From the NCBI RefSeq assembly GCF_037975245.1, contig NC_092579.1:11206678-11270677 (forward strand): a stretch of DNA of 64,000 nucleotides, written 5' to 3'. Every line of letters begins with the position of its first letter. Position 1 is the stretch's first letter. This document shows positions 38,305-50,600 of the stretch, piece after piece. Source of the stretch: Apostichopus japonicus. Lineage: Eukaryota > Echinodermata > Holothuroidea > Aspidochirotida > Stichopodidae. The notes beneath the pieces were generated by a model that was not told the DNA's origin, did no database searches, and saw only the letters and a list, made by a program, of their open reading frames with translations. A program made the position numbers and the translations under genes.

Positions 38305-38463
38305 ATGGACTATGGAGAAACAGCCACCATGTTCAGTGTTGATGGAAGTACACTTGATACCACGCTAGCACCAGACCCAGAGGATAACCTTGTTTGGGGA
38401 GTTCTCGGCTTACTTGCAATCTCATCCATCCTCATCTTTCACTATTGGATCAAGAAACTATGA
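38305..38463 (+). CDS. 52-aa single-pass membrane microprotein, family not recognised
   Basis: A short open frame with an acidic, Thr/Ser-rich N-terminal half (about residues 1-28, with PDPEDN before the membrane) and one hydrophobic helix (about 29-48: LVWGVLGLLAISSILIFHYW). It ends in a short basic tail, IKKL, giving the look of a tail-anchored or N-out single-pass protein. A strong splice acceptor (TTGTCATCTTTCAG|TATTT, exon from 38277) sits 28 bp upstream of the ATG, which has ACA at -4 to -2. A possible 5' exon ends at 35141 (TTTAG|GTACGT). I do not recognise an orthologue and propose no function. The splice context, clean stop and downstream polyA signals argue that it is real. Confidence 0.6.
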   Translation: MDYGETATMFSVDGSTLDTTLAPDPEDNLVWGVLGLLAISSILIFHYWIKKL

Positions 38464-39286
38464 TTATGGACATACGCTAGTGTGCTACGTTGACATTGAA
38501 CTCATATCTTCTTCCTGGTCATTTGCATGGGTGCCAACAACCTGATTCAGTAAATAGCAGATAACAAATATCTCACCATGACAATGATATTTGGATTGAA
38601 CTTTATGTAAACTAACTATATAGAGCTGTAGCCTGCTTTCTCTTAGTTTAGGACTTTGCTCTAGAACTTATTTCTGCAAATATTTCTTCTAACAAGAGTA
38701 TTCCTGTTATTCTACTGTTACTTGGGAGATAAACTGCCATTTGTAATGTTTCTTGAGAAGATTAACTTGTTGTTGGAGGGGGGGGGAGGGGTGGTGAGGA
38801 GGATAAAATATTATAAATTATATATTAACTATTCTTGTTGAAATGACACAAGTTTGAAAAGTTAAAGCTCATAAGAAGTATTCTTGTCAACTCTTGAAAG
38901 ACATTGTTGCTGCATCTCAAAACCAGGCTCAGAATGGACCTGCTAAGGCTGTCCAGATACTGTATGTAGACATCAGAGAAGAATTATGTCTAGAAAGGAG
39001 ATATCTCACCAGGACCAAATTTTAATTTTAGCACTTGAGTTCTTTGTCGTCCTCATAACATTAGTCATGGCAGCTCGGTGATTAGACTATAACTTGAGAC
39101 AGTTGCCGTTATTTCAAAGGCTGGCTGTCGAATAGAAATTGTCAGCGTTCACTGTTGTCTGATGAAGCTGTGCTACAGTGCACTGAATAAGGTATGACCA
39201 CGGAGAGCATCAGCTGTACAGAGGGCTCAGTCTTTGTTATCAGCTTTATTGGTACAGGGATTGTTGAGTCTCATCATGAGAGTCTT
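38464..39286 (+). other. Probable 3' UTR of the microprotein gene
   Basis: Non-coding sequence between the stop codon and the first AATAAA. A G run lies at 38778-38788. No open frame with a recognisable product is present. Confidence 0.4.
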
Positions 39287-39292
39287 AATAAA
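39287..39292 (+). terminator. Candidate polyadenylation signal of the microprotein gene
   Basis: AATAAA about 825 bp past the stop codon. A second AATAAA lies near 39374, followed by AAT microsatellite sequence (39390-39470). Inference only. Confidence 0.35.
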
Positions 39293-39389
39293 AATGTAAT
39301 CAATGTTTGCAGAATTTATCATTTTGTTCCATTTTTCCAAATGACAATTGTTCATCCAGTTTCCATTCTTCCAAAATAAATGATATGAA

Positions 39390-41282
39390 AATAATAATAA
39401 TAATCCAATAATAATAATAATAACCTAAATCCAATCATAATAATATTAATAATAGTCCAAAATAAATAAATGATATCTTCCTCTGTGTAAAAAACAATAT
39501 CAAGTTGTGTTTGAAAATGTTTCAAAGAGAAATTTTTCATCATAAATGATAAGAGGAATAAATAAATTATATTTTATCAGTAGTATATTTAAGTCTGTTA
39601 TGTTCATCTTTAGTCTGTTTATGTAACTTACTTTAAAAGCCATCACTGTTGGCCCCCAATTATAGCATACTACACTTTCCATAAATATTTTTTTCTGGAA
39701 GTTCAGATTGTTCACATTAGTAAAATACAGGCAAATGCTTTGCAAGTGGTAGTTAAATGCATCTGGTTGTTCAAGCACACGTTACCATAATTTCACATTA
39801 CAGCATACATATTTGGGGACAAACTTAGGTTGGCTCCATTTCCACCTCTGGCACCGAAACCATTGCAACTCTTGTTTTTCCTTGCAGTGGGAATTTGGGG
39901 AGGGGAAGGTTCTAGGTTTCAAATACAAATGTCAATTTATGAATATGCAATTCCTTTACAACTATTGAATGATTTCTTTAATTATGGAATGACTATTAGA
40001 TTAAATTGAAGAGAAACTGATAGATGTAAGAAACTAGCACATATTACCAGTTCACTAGGCTCTAAAAGCACAAACAAACAAAACATGAGAAATAATTTCT
40101 TGTAAAAGAGTCATCCATTTATTTCAGAGATAATTGATGCAAAGATTTTCCATTCATTTTCTTGACTTAAAAGATAATTAATTTCTATTGATAAACAAAG
40201 TTTGCCAAAATATGATAAAAAGATGAAACTATTACATAAATGTACAAGATGTCATTGAATTTTGATGCCCAAAGTTTAGAATATTTCCAAAAAGGTTGCC
40301 CAACATATCCAAGAAAATCTGGTGAGCTTCACTTAAATGTTCTGAAGATCCACACCCATTGTCTAGCAACCACCTGGATCCATTGCCTAGCAACCACCAG
40401 ATCTTCATCAATGGAATACAATTGATGAAACTTACAAAACCATTTTGTGGTGTCATTTTACAAAGGGAAATATAGTATACCTTCAAAATATCACAACTGC
40501 TTGAATTTAAAAGGGGTAAAAAGGTTAACTGATGGGATGCATTGGTACCAAAATATCACTTAAAGAACGTCTGTTTCCGTCGGTTACTATGACTACAGCC
40601 AAGACTAAAAGTTCTCTCACAGCAATGAATACAAGGTGAAGTTACTTATGCGACACACTAGAAGAAATTCTCAGTGAGTGAAAATGTTTTAAAGTATTGT
40701 GGTCATTTTAACATATCAAGCAGTTTCACCCACTCTTGATATTTCCTATCCAGGTCTTCAGTGTTAACCACAAATATGCTGTACACATTACAATTTACAT
40801 AACATTTGGTCAGGATTTATGACATAGAAATATAAACCTACCTACTTTGAATCTCTTCTGGGTTTAACTTGGAAGTGTAAGGAACCATCAGGAATGCACA
40901 AATTTATAGCAAATTATAGCTATTTAGCTAACTTTTGGTGGCAAATTTTCCAGCTTTAATAGCTTCATTTATGAATATGGATAGATCTTAGTCTTCTTAG
41001 AGTCAATAAGTCATGGTCAGATTACCCCTAAGTTACGATGCTAAAATTGAAGAAAGTTTCCAAATCTCTTTTATTTTGAGTATTTTTTTGTCAAGGTTGG
41101 TAAACTGGAATGAAAAGAAGCTCCTTTTTAAATGAAAGAGTTGTTTGACATTAATTTACTTATCTCGTTAGTTAGTACACTGTCCATGTGCATTTGTCTG
41201 TCACAGATGACCATAACTAGGGCCTTGTTCAGTGTGTCAATATTGACAGAATTTGTGCAGTTTACTAAAAATGTGTGTCAGC
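39390..41282. other. Intergenic between convergent 3' ends
   Basis: An AAT/ATA-rich simple repeat lies at 39390-39470. A short direct duplication, CCATTG(T/C)CTAGCAACCACC, lies at 40356-40400. Otherwise no gene or element is recognised. Confidence 0.5.
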
Positions 41283-41288
41283 ATTTAT
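41283..41288 (-). terminator. Candidate ATAD5 polyadenylation signal
   Basis: AATAAA on the coding strand, about 280 bp beyond the stop codon and just past the 65-bp array. A second AATAA-type word lies at 41292-41297. Inference only. Confidence 0.35.
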
Positions 41289-41312
41289 TTCTTTATTGTA
41301 TGTAAAGATCTG

Positions 41313-41650
41313 GCTTCTGAAATGCCTGCTTCATCATCGATGATATCTACATCGCCTGCCTCTTGTTTCATCTCCTGCCTTCTGAAATGCCTGCTTCATC
41401 GTTGATGTTATCTACATCGGCTGCCTCTTGTTTCATCTCCTGCCTTCTGAAATGCCTGCTTCATCGTTGATGTTATCTACATCGGCTGCCTCTGGTTTCA
41501 TCTCCTGCCTTCAGGAATGCCCACTTCAATATCGATGTTATCTACATCGCCTGCCTCTGGTTTCATCTCCTGCCTTCAGGAATGCCCCCTTCAATATCGA
41601 TGTTATCTACATCTGTTGCCTCTGGCTTCATCTCCTGCCTTCTGAAGTGC
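41313..41650 (-). repeat. 65-bp minisatellite encoding the ATAD5 C terminus and early 3' UTR
   Basis: Five units are spaced exactly 65 bp apart (unit word CCTTCTGAAATGCC or CCTTCAGGAATGCC at 41378, 41443, 41508, 41573 and 41638). All contain GATGTTATCTACATC and TTTCATCTCCTG. The ATAD5 reading frame enters the array from the right, crosses one unit and stops at 41563-41565 in the next. Because 65 is not a multiple of three, each unit is read in a different frame. Confidence 0.9.
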
Positions 41651-44600
41651 TCTGCAACTGAAGCTAGCTGGACTTGGTCAGTTACTTTCAATGGCAATGA
41701 AATTGCATCAAAGTAGTGCAGAAACCTGTAGAGTTAAATATACACAATTCAATTCAAATACTAAAGCATCCAACAGTAGCATATATGGAACAGCATGAAC
41801 CTTACATTGTATTACCAATTAACATCTATCCGTATATATGCAAATAACCTTAAATATTCAGCAATTAGTGAAAACATGCTGCATTAATGATACAGAGGAT
41901 ATTCAAAAATGGTCATATTTAATACCACAACAAAAATTCATCGCAGGCCTCCTAAAGCCATCAAGAATGGAAATTCTCTGAAACTTGAGACCTACTGTAG
42001 TACCTGAAAGGTCAAACTACATCAGATGGGCTTGGCTGAAACTTATCATATTGCAAATAATATGTTTGTGAAGTTTTGTGGCTTACCGTCTCTTAAGATG
42101 AGCTGCTTCCCTAAGTTGTTCACTTCTGCATATGGATCGCATGGTAGGCAGGTAATCTAATGATACGTTATGATGATTGCACCTTATCACCCGAGGAAGT
42201 TTCCTAGCAACGATCCCATAGAGACCGCTTCTAAAAGATCAATCAAAGAATGGAACAAACCACTTTGAATACAGGAAACCTCTTTAATCAAGAATTCTTG
42301 CAAACAAAGCAGTATATATATTGCTTTTTTTTTAAATATCTGTTATTTATTTCTTTTGGAAAAGAATAGGTCTCAAACTTAAACCAGTCACTTTTCAAAC
42401 ATAAGAAATTGGAATACAGTTAGCAGCAGCCCCATATATTGTTATAGGGGGTATGTTTGGGCTGAAAAAAACAACAACATGGTATTGTTTTATTCAAGAT
42501 TGAGTTTGTAAGTTCCTTCTCGACATTTTCAATATTACAGTAAACTGTCACAATACCAGTTTTAATCCATTTGAATCTAGACAAAACCCTCTACTTTTTT
42601 CCCCATTGTCTTTTCTTGGTCCTGCATAATAAGCAGTGTTAACACAATGGTTTCCTACATAAATTAAGGAACAAACTAACGCTTAGTGGTCACCATTACA
42701 CTTTAAATTCATTCTTAGTACAGTAACATTTCTGACTGTACCATTAATGTACCTACAGTACACCAATGTCTGAACATTTACGTTTAAACCATTAATGCAA
42801 GCAACAGTTTTATATTTTATCAAGGACCTACTTTAATAAAATAATTGCCCTATTAGATTGTCGACGACTAACTCTACTAGATGATGGTTAAAAATACTGA
42901 TGAAAACAAGGATAAATGTGTGAAATCGTACAAAAGTATACGTACATTTCTCGTGACTGTCTGCAATCTGATTTCAGAAGACTGTTGGAGCTCTGATCTT
43001 TCCCGAGTTTGGCTTCTGGCGTCGACGAATTCAAGTCCTCGTAACTATTCTTGATCTGCTCCAGGTTTCTTTTACAAAGGCTAAAATTTTCCCATTCTAA
43101 AACACTACAAAGATCCTCATTAAACTCTCTCCTACTCCATTGTGTCATTCTGTCATCTGAAACGTTGTCTAGACCCGCGTACACATCTACACCCCACCAA
43201 TGCCCCTCCTCCTTGTCGACGTTACCATTGTTCCAACCAGCAGTGTTCTCCAATACGTCCAAAGTGCACAAATTATCCGTGTAACTGCTCAGTTTCTCAA
43301 CAAACTTCAGGTCCAATTCTTTACTGTCCGTTACACGTTGAAGTTCCTCATCGTCCAGTTTTTTTGGACGATTCACAATTTGAGGACTCTCTGAATGCGT
43401 CCGGTTTGGTGGAGAATACGAACAAAATGTCTGCAAAGTATTCCTTTCCAAATTACGAATTGAATCTTTACCGTATCGCAAGAGTTTTCTGATAGAGTTA
43501 TATGAAGTGATGGATCCACAAGGTGCTTGTTTTGTATTCTGAAAATAAAGTAAGACCAACGAGAACAAAAAGAACAAAAACAGCCATGAAATTCAAGATA
43601 AAATTCCATCAAAATAAAGAGCAACAGAAATGTAAGCACAATGATGATTAATCATTTCTCTAAACAAGGAAATAACAGCAACTTTCCCTTGATTAAACTG
43701 AGCTGATGAAAAAATGAACAAGGTTTGTCAACCACTGAATAAATGATGTCAGAACAGCTGGGTTTTTCTTGTGCCTCGATTTCTTTTCCTTTCATAGGAT
43801 ATGTATTGCTTTGTGTCGAACAAATGGTATTTCTAACTGTTCTGATCAATGCTTATGTGGAATATTAAGGAGTGGTCAAGTGCAGTATTCAAGGAGACCT
43901 CACTTTGTAACTTTTACCAACATATCAATTGGATTTTGACTGTTGTTGAGAAAGTAATCATCTGATTACTGAATTTGAGAATTTGAGAAAAAAAAATATT
44001 GGCAAATATAGTGGTTAAGGATATTACTATACATGTATAAAATAAAACTTCCCCCTCATGATCAAGTTTATGCAGCGGAACCTACAGAGACATTAAAAAC
44101 TCAGAATTCTTTTCATCTAAAAAAGTTTAGCTGTTTACCTGAAAAATAGCATCCACAGAATGAACTGTTCCACATCCTAAAAGGCTAAGCAAACTGTTCT
44201 TATTCAGTTTCGGCAACGAGGAATTTTCTGTTCGTTCCTTCGCATTTTTCCTCTCATCATCTGGTGAGTTCTTTTTAAGGAGGCAGGTATAGTCTGATGT
44301 TCCTTTTAATCTCTTCAGGGAAAGCTTGCAGACTCTTCTGTAAGGAGAAATGTCCCCGGCTTGCTGCCATGGCGACAGCATTGCGCCAGTATTCACCCAT
44401 GCCTGTAGGCTGTGGAGGCTGCGCCTAATATCGTTTCCATAGTAACTGACTAGATTCTTTACGTCTTGGTGATCAGTCAGCACATTCTCAGCTAAGCATA
44501 CCAGCTGCATACTTGTAGCAAGTCTAGACTGTTAGTGAAAAGTTGCCATGGAAACAGGTCATAATTCATAATAAGTAACTCTCAACTGGTACTTCATAAA

Positions 44601-47600
44601 GTAATCTGTAATTTCAAAACTACATACTTAAAAAAAAAGGCACACATTGATCACATTACTCACTTCTTAGTAGCTTGTTCCATTGCAAAGATGTAAAAAT
44701 TCTGAAATTATTACATATATTTTTTGATAAGTACATTGCAGAAGAATAAGGGAAGTCATACATGGACCATGCATCAACAGTCTTTGCATTAGTTTTATTG
44801 TTTTCACTGATGCAACTGACCACTGAAGAAGTAAAACCATTGTTTAACTTGAACACATCTTTATACCAAGCATAAATGAAAGATTTATGACTAACCTAAG
44901 TTTAAACAATCAATAATTTACAGTCTACTTACTGTATCTGGTTTCCTTAACACAACATGTTCAATTTTTCCTTCTAGGCAATCTCCAAAGTGGTTATCTG
45001 TTAACAAAAAAAGTCCATTCTCACATTAATCTCAATGAAGTCATCATGTGTCTGGGTCAGGGGGAGGGGGTACTTCACAAATTAGAAGCATACTGGATGT
45101 AACATTTAGCAGGATTGAGCAAAATTAAATTTAAAGAAGATAATAAATATAATTACAAATCCTTTGGATTTAATAAAATATCAAGTCATAGTTCACTTGT
45201 TACTAATTGTTCACATCCACTACACATCAATGCTCACTCCTCATAAACATTGGATCCAATCATTTTCATTCCAACTACAGGTCCAGGTTTTGTGCCACTG
45301 AGTTCTGTTTCTCTTTAATATTCTAAACTGAAATGGGGTTCTGTCGAGATTTATCAGTCTAGGTGTATATTATCTTTATAAATAACACACAAGCTGTAGA
45401 GCTTATGCTAACCTTCTTCCAATTTATAATCCCGTAGTGACCTGGCATAGTAATGGACGTTCTCGGTTACTAAACCTACCATCACTTTCAAGTACTACCC
45501 TGGCATAGCAAGGAAGTTCTTAGTCCTCGTTTACTTACTTACTAAATATCGCTATCAAGTATACCCACCTGAAGTTGTAAGGATGATGGGTCTTTTCGTA
45601 CTTGCCATAAATGTACTAATAGCACTCAAGAACCCTTTGTCCTCTTCAAATACGAGATCTACCTGTGAATGAAATGAAACCACAGAGAAATAGTTTCAGC
45701 GTTTGATAGATGCTTGATGCTGGTTGGCAGATTGTCCATGACGGCTGAATAATATAATGGACCTGGCAAACCTAATGCACTGACATGTAAGCTGGCTTCA
45801 AACAGGCTTTGTATGTGCTATCTAAAATGAACTGATTATTACGCAAATCAAGGTTGAACAGAATCAGCCTAAGAAACCCTGGAGACCAGCTGAAGATTAG
45901 AGAGCCCATACTCAATGAATTTGATTGAATTATATACTTTCCATAACCCACCGGTTTCTCACCTTACAGCATTAATCCCATACCGTAACAAATTGGAAAC
46001 CTGGGAATATTTGACATAAAATTGACAGATTGAGATAAAGAACCACATTCATTTTTCAAATCTATTTATCATATCTTGATAGCATGTATGTAGCATCAAA
46101 AGTGTATTTATGTAAGGTTATCAGGAAGAGAAATATCAGAATAAAATGAAAGAAAGAGGAACCAAATTTAATGGAGAAACGTCTCACAATCAACAACCAG
46201 GGAAGCAGCTCAGATCAAGTTCGTACCTCCACAAGTCCTAGCTAAACTACTTTTCTTGCCCTTCTCTTCCCTCTTTCCTAACCACCAAAAGGAGAGTAAT
46301 TACAATTGATCCACCACTAAACATAAAATAGATAATCAGCCTGGCAGGCACTTAGTTTACAACTCTAATCAGCCATATAACTAAGAATGGCATGGAAGCC
46401 AGAATGGCATGGAAATTAAGCTTCACATCAGGTGACTGTACAATTTACAGTTAATGCTCATTTTAGCAATTTGAAAAGGCCATTTCAGATGGGAAACACA
46501 CTGTGGATTTCTCCTGGATGCAAAGACAACCCACCTTAGTTATTTTGGCCAGCCAGTGATCTCACTCATAAACCAGCAGCGGTCAGGTTTCATTACTACT
46601 AATGTGCCACACCTTTAATCTCCTCCAGCCTAGCACTCAGACATGGTGTGTCTAAACATTATATCTGGTTTGGAACTAACAGGTGGTAGCTGTACTGTTC
46701 CATACTTTTGAAGAGCAGCGTCTGAGATTTGTTTTCATCCCAAAGATTTAATCTTGTAAAACCCCTTTGTTACTTACTTCATCGAAGAGAATGAGGGTTG
46801 CGCCCGAGACAGCAGACTTGATCTTCTCTGGAACAGAGGGCTTCATTGCTTGTGACCCCATCTTTCCATTTCCAGGGCTCTTGGCTGATTTTGTCTTCGG
46901 GGACGATCTACCCTTCTTAGGGGTTAAGTTCTTCGCGGACGGTCTCCCCTTCTTAGGGGTTAAGTTCTTCGGGGACGGTCTACCCTTCTTAGGGGTTAAG
47001 TTTTTCGGGGAGGGTCTACCCTTCTTAGGGGTTAAGTTCTTCGGAGACTTTTTGGGTGAGTCTTTTTTGACAGCTGTTTTCCTTGGTGTCGTCTTCTTGG
47101 ACGGCTTTGAGTTAACTTTTTCAGACGATTTCTGACCAGCTTTGACGAATGCTGCAAAAGCTTTATGAATCTTTGGTTTTGCTTGTTTGACCGGTTTCTG
47201 CAAAACAAAGCAAAAGAAAAACAAAGACAAAAAATTATTGACTATGTTTTCTTTTTCCTTCTCAAAAGTGAATAATGAACCAGGAGACCGCAGACATTCT
47301 TACCATCGTAATTTAAACTGTTTTGATTCTTTAATATTATTTATATTCCTTGAGACTTGAATACATTAACATACATTTTGACTTCTGAACATGATGAAAG
47401 AAGTACCCCATTGGTTAGTAATGTCCTTGTAAACACTGTTTACTTACAAGATTATTTGGGTTGACAGGATACCATATTATGTGTATCCTGTTCTATATAA
47501 AACATCCATGTGATGGCAGCTCACACCATGTTGAAAATGTTGACTGACATTACCACAGTATTTGGTTCACACCTTGTCAATATGTTACTTTGCAAATGTC

Positions 47601-50600
47601 CTCTCAAGCTAATAATAATCAAGAATAAAATTATCACCATTGGGCTTCAGGTGCATAAATAACACTCAAATTTTTCTAAACTATGTCACAAGACCAAACG
47701 GCAGGTCCTTACAGAGGTCAAAAATCACATGGCAGGACATGTTCCCCGCATATTTTATGTCGGAAGGATCACTCCGTTTTGATATCAACTCACCTTAACC
47801 AGAGCAGGTGGAGTCTTCAATTTAAAAAACCTTGCAAGGTCAGCAGATTTGAGACCTGCCTGACCGGTTAATTGATGTGACTGAGTGGCCTCACCCAGGT
47901 CATCCAATATCTGCTTTCCAACTCTTTTCGACGAAGCGTTCACTTCAATAACCTGGAATAAATTAAAAGAACTGTTAAGTTTTTGTCACCCTTAAATACA
48001 TATCAATGCTACCATAGGCACATAGTCATGCCACCATATCTAAAGTACTCGTAATGACGAGAAATAACTTAATTATCATAAATCCATGTGATCCATTTCT
48101 GAGAAATGTTCTGGGTAATGCTTTCAAAAATAAACACAGAATTTGTTTTAAAACAGTGTACCCTTGTTTGCTGCTCTTGTTCTTTCAAATCTCAATTGTA
48201 TTGGAAAACAAAAAAATATCGATTAAATGTTCTTTGTTTTCTGCAAGCATATGCAAATAAGTAATTGTGTTATTAGTGTTAGATCTAGTATAACAACAGG
48301 TAATATGTCAGGCAGTGAACCTATTATCAGAGTCTACTTTGGATCGTTCCCAAATCACCGACATATTTCACTTGCCAATATACACAGAGTATTTTTTCTT
48401 AAAACAGGGAAGGAAATATATGCCAGAGAAATGTCGTGTGTTGTTCATGGAACTGCATTTGCCTTCAGATATATCCTTAGATTCATCATACCTAACTGTG
48501 GTTATAAAGTGTTGAATCTTTGTGCAATTTAAATATTCATGGTCTTTACCTTACTGAACAGAAAAATTAGAGAAAGTAAGTAGAAGGAAAGCTTGCTTAT
48601 ATAGTGTTATTCCTATTGCTATGATATGGAGTTAGGAGTGTTAGCTCAGTGGTTAACGCCGGTGCCTTTCAATCATAAGGTCCCTGGTTCGAGTCACTCC
48701 AAGATTAACGTATGTCGTCCAGTTACAGAGTTGTTGACAATTCATAATCATGGACGTTAAATATGAATGTAAGAGACTTCGGTCAGCTTGCGGCTTTGAT
48801 AAGCCAATGAGGCTTCTTCGCGAGTTCCTGCTTGCAGGAAGATCTAAAATACATACATACAAACATGATATGAGGCTATCCACAACAATATATGAGGACC
48901 TGCACCGCCTGACTTGCATATTACAGAAGGAGCTGACATTTACATTCTTTCACTGTATACAAACCTTGAATCCCATTTCCTTGGCACAGGCGTAGACCAT
49001 GGATGTTTTGCCTACTCCGTGGGGTCCTGTGATGAGGAAGGTATTACAGATGCCATCTCCTTCATCCTCACTTCCGGAACAACCTCCGTCACTTGGTTCA
49101 AAATCACTCTCACTGTCTTCTCTTGTTTCAGCTGGAAGACCAGAAATGAAAATTATTTTCACAAAATCTTCAGAGTAACAGCCACTCATTGCCATTGACC
49201 AAAAGTCTCCTCTTACCAATGACTTGATAAACACTTCAATTAAGGATTGAGAGAAGCAAGGCAAATTCTTCAGAGAAAGTTAGGATTTGCCTTGCATTTT
49301 CATTGAAGTATGGCAATTTTGTACAGTCGATACCGTTGGCAACGGATGGTTAATAGGGGCGTTTAACTACTAGAGGTAGTGTAGGGGCACCGACAACAAT
49401 TAGCCATCTGTCAGGTGTCAGTGAACTTAAGCCCTGCACTTGATCTGCGACACAAGTTTCAGAAGGACATGAAAACGCTGTTTATGTGAAGCTCAGGATG
49501 CATAAATACATTCAGTGACCATTATTATATTTTTATAACTTATCATGGCCACACCAGGCAGGCAGGGAACAATACAGTGCTAGACAAAGGCACATTTGAC
49601 ACCATGGCTGACACAAAAGTTGTTAATTATACATAAATCAGAATGAACAAGTAAAGGATATCTGAAGTACAGGTCAGGAAAAAGGTTATGGATCAACCAA
49701 TACCATACAGCAGGGGTGAGCAACCTTCTTGAATGAATGGGCCAGATATAGGGAGTGAAAAATTGACTGGGCCGCAACTAACCAACAACCTGCTGTTGAT
49801 TCCAAACCTTTGATTCTAAGCAGCTAGCTTGTTTTTTGTGATGATGTAAAATAGATTGATTTTTTTTCTTTTTCTTGAGACATCTCATGGGCTGCAAAAA
49901 AAACTGGCCCTACAGCATCATATTGGTTTTGATTGCTGGTATTAATGAACTATGCTGCGCTGAACAAAACTGAAGCTTCTTACCTGCGGTATAAATGAAC
50001 CATGCGTTGAACCAACTGAAGCTTCTTACCTGCGGTGTTAATAAACTATGCGTTGAACAAACTGAAGCTTCTTACCTGCAGTGTTAATGAACTATGCGTT
50101 GAACAAACTGAAGCTTCTTTCATGCGGTATTAATGAACTATGCGTTGAACAAACTGGAGCTCCATACCTGCAGTGTTAATGAACTATGCTTTGAACAAAC
50201 TGAAGCTTCTTACCTGCGGTATTAATGAACTATGTTGCGTTGAACAAACTGAAGCTCCATACCTGGGGCGTTGAACAAACTGAAGCTTCCTACCTGCGGT
50301 ATTAATGAACTATGCTGCGTTGAACAAACTGAAGCTTCTTACCTGCGGTATTAATAAACTATTAATGTTATAGAACCATGCGTTGAACAAACTGAAGCTT
50401 CTTACCTGCGGTATTAATAAACTATTAATGTTATAGAACTATGCGTTGAACAAACTGAAGCTTCTCACCTGCTTTACACCCTCTTTGGGCTTTGGCTTCC
50501 TTCTTCTTTATCCTTTGTATTTTGATTTTCCAATCTGAGAGCCAACCGCCAAGTTTCTTCACAGATACTGCATTACCGAGAACTTCTTCAGAGCTTGTAG

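Noticed and set aside
41313-41650. CRISPR array
   Set aside because: The 65-bp units are contiguous without spacers, in a eukaryotic gene, and form a minisatellite.
46767-47135. Plus-strand frame of 122 codons with repeated GVKFFGDGLPFL-type units
   Set aside because: It is the antisense of the ATAD5 36-bp coding repeat. The minus frame has the conserved ATAD5 context and splice sites.
48629-48705. Functional tRNA gene
   Set aside because: The A and B boxes are present, but the cloverleaf is degenerate and the head is fused to a body and tail shared by two other copies, so it is a SINE.
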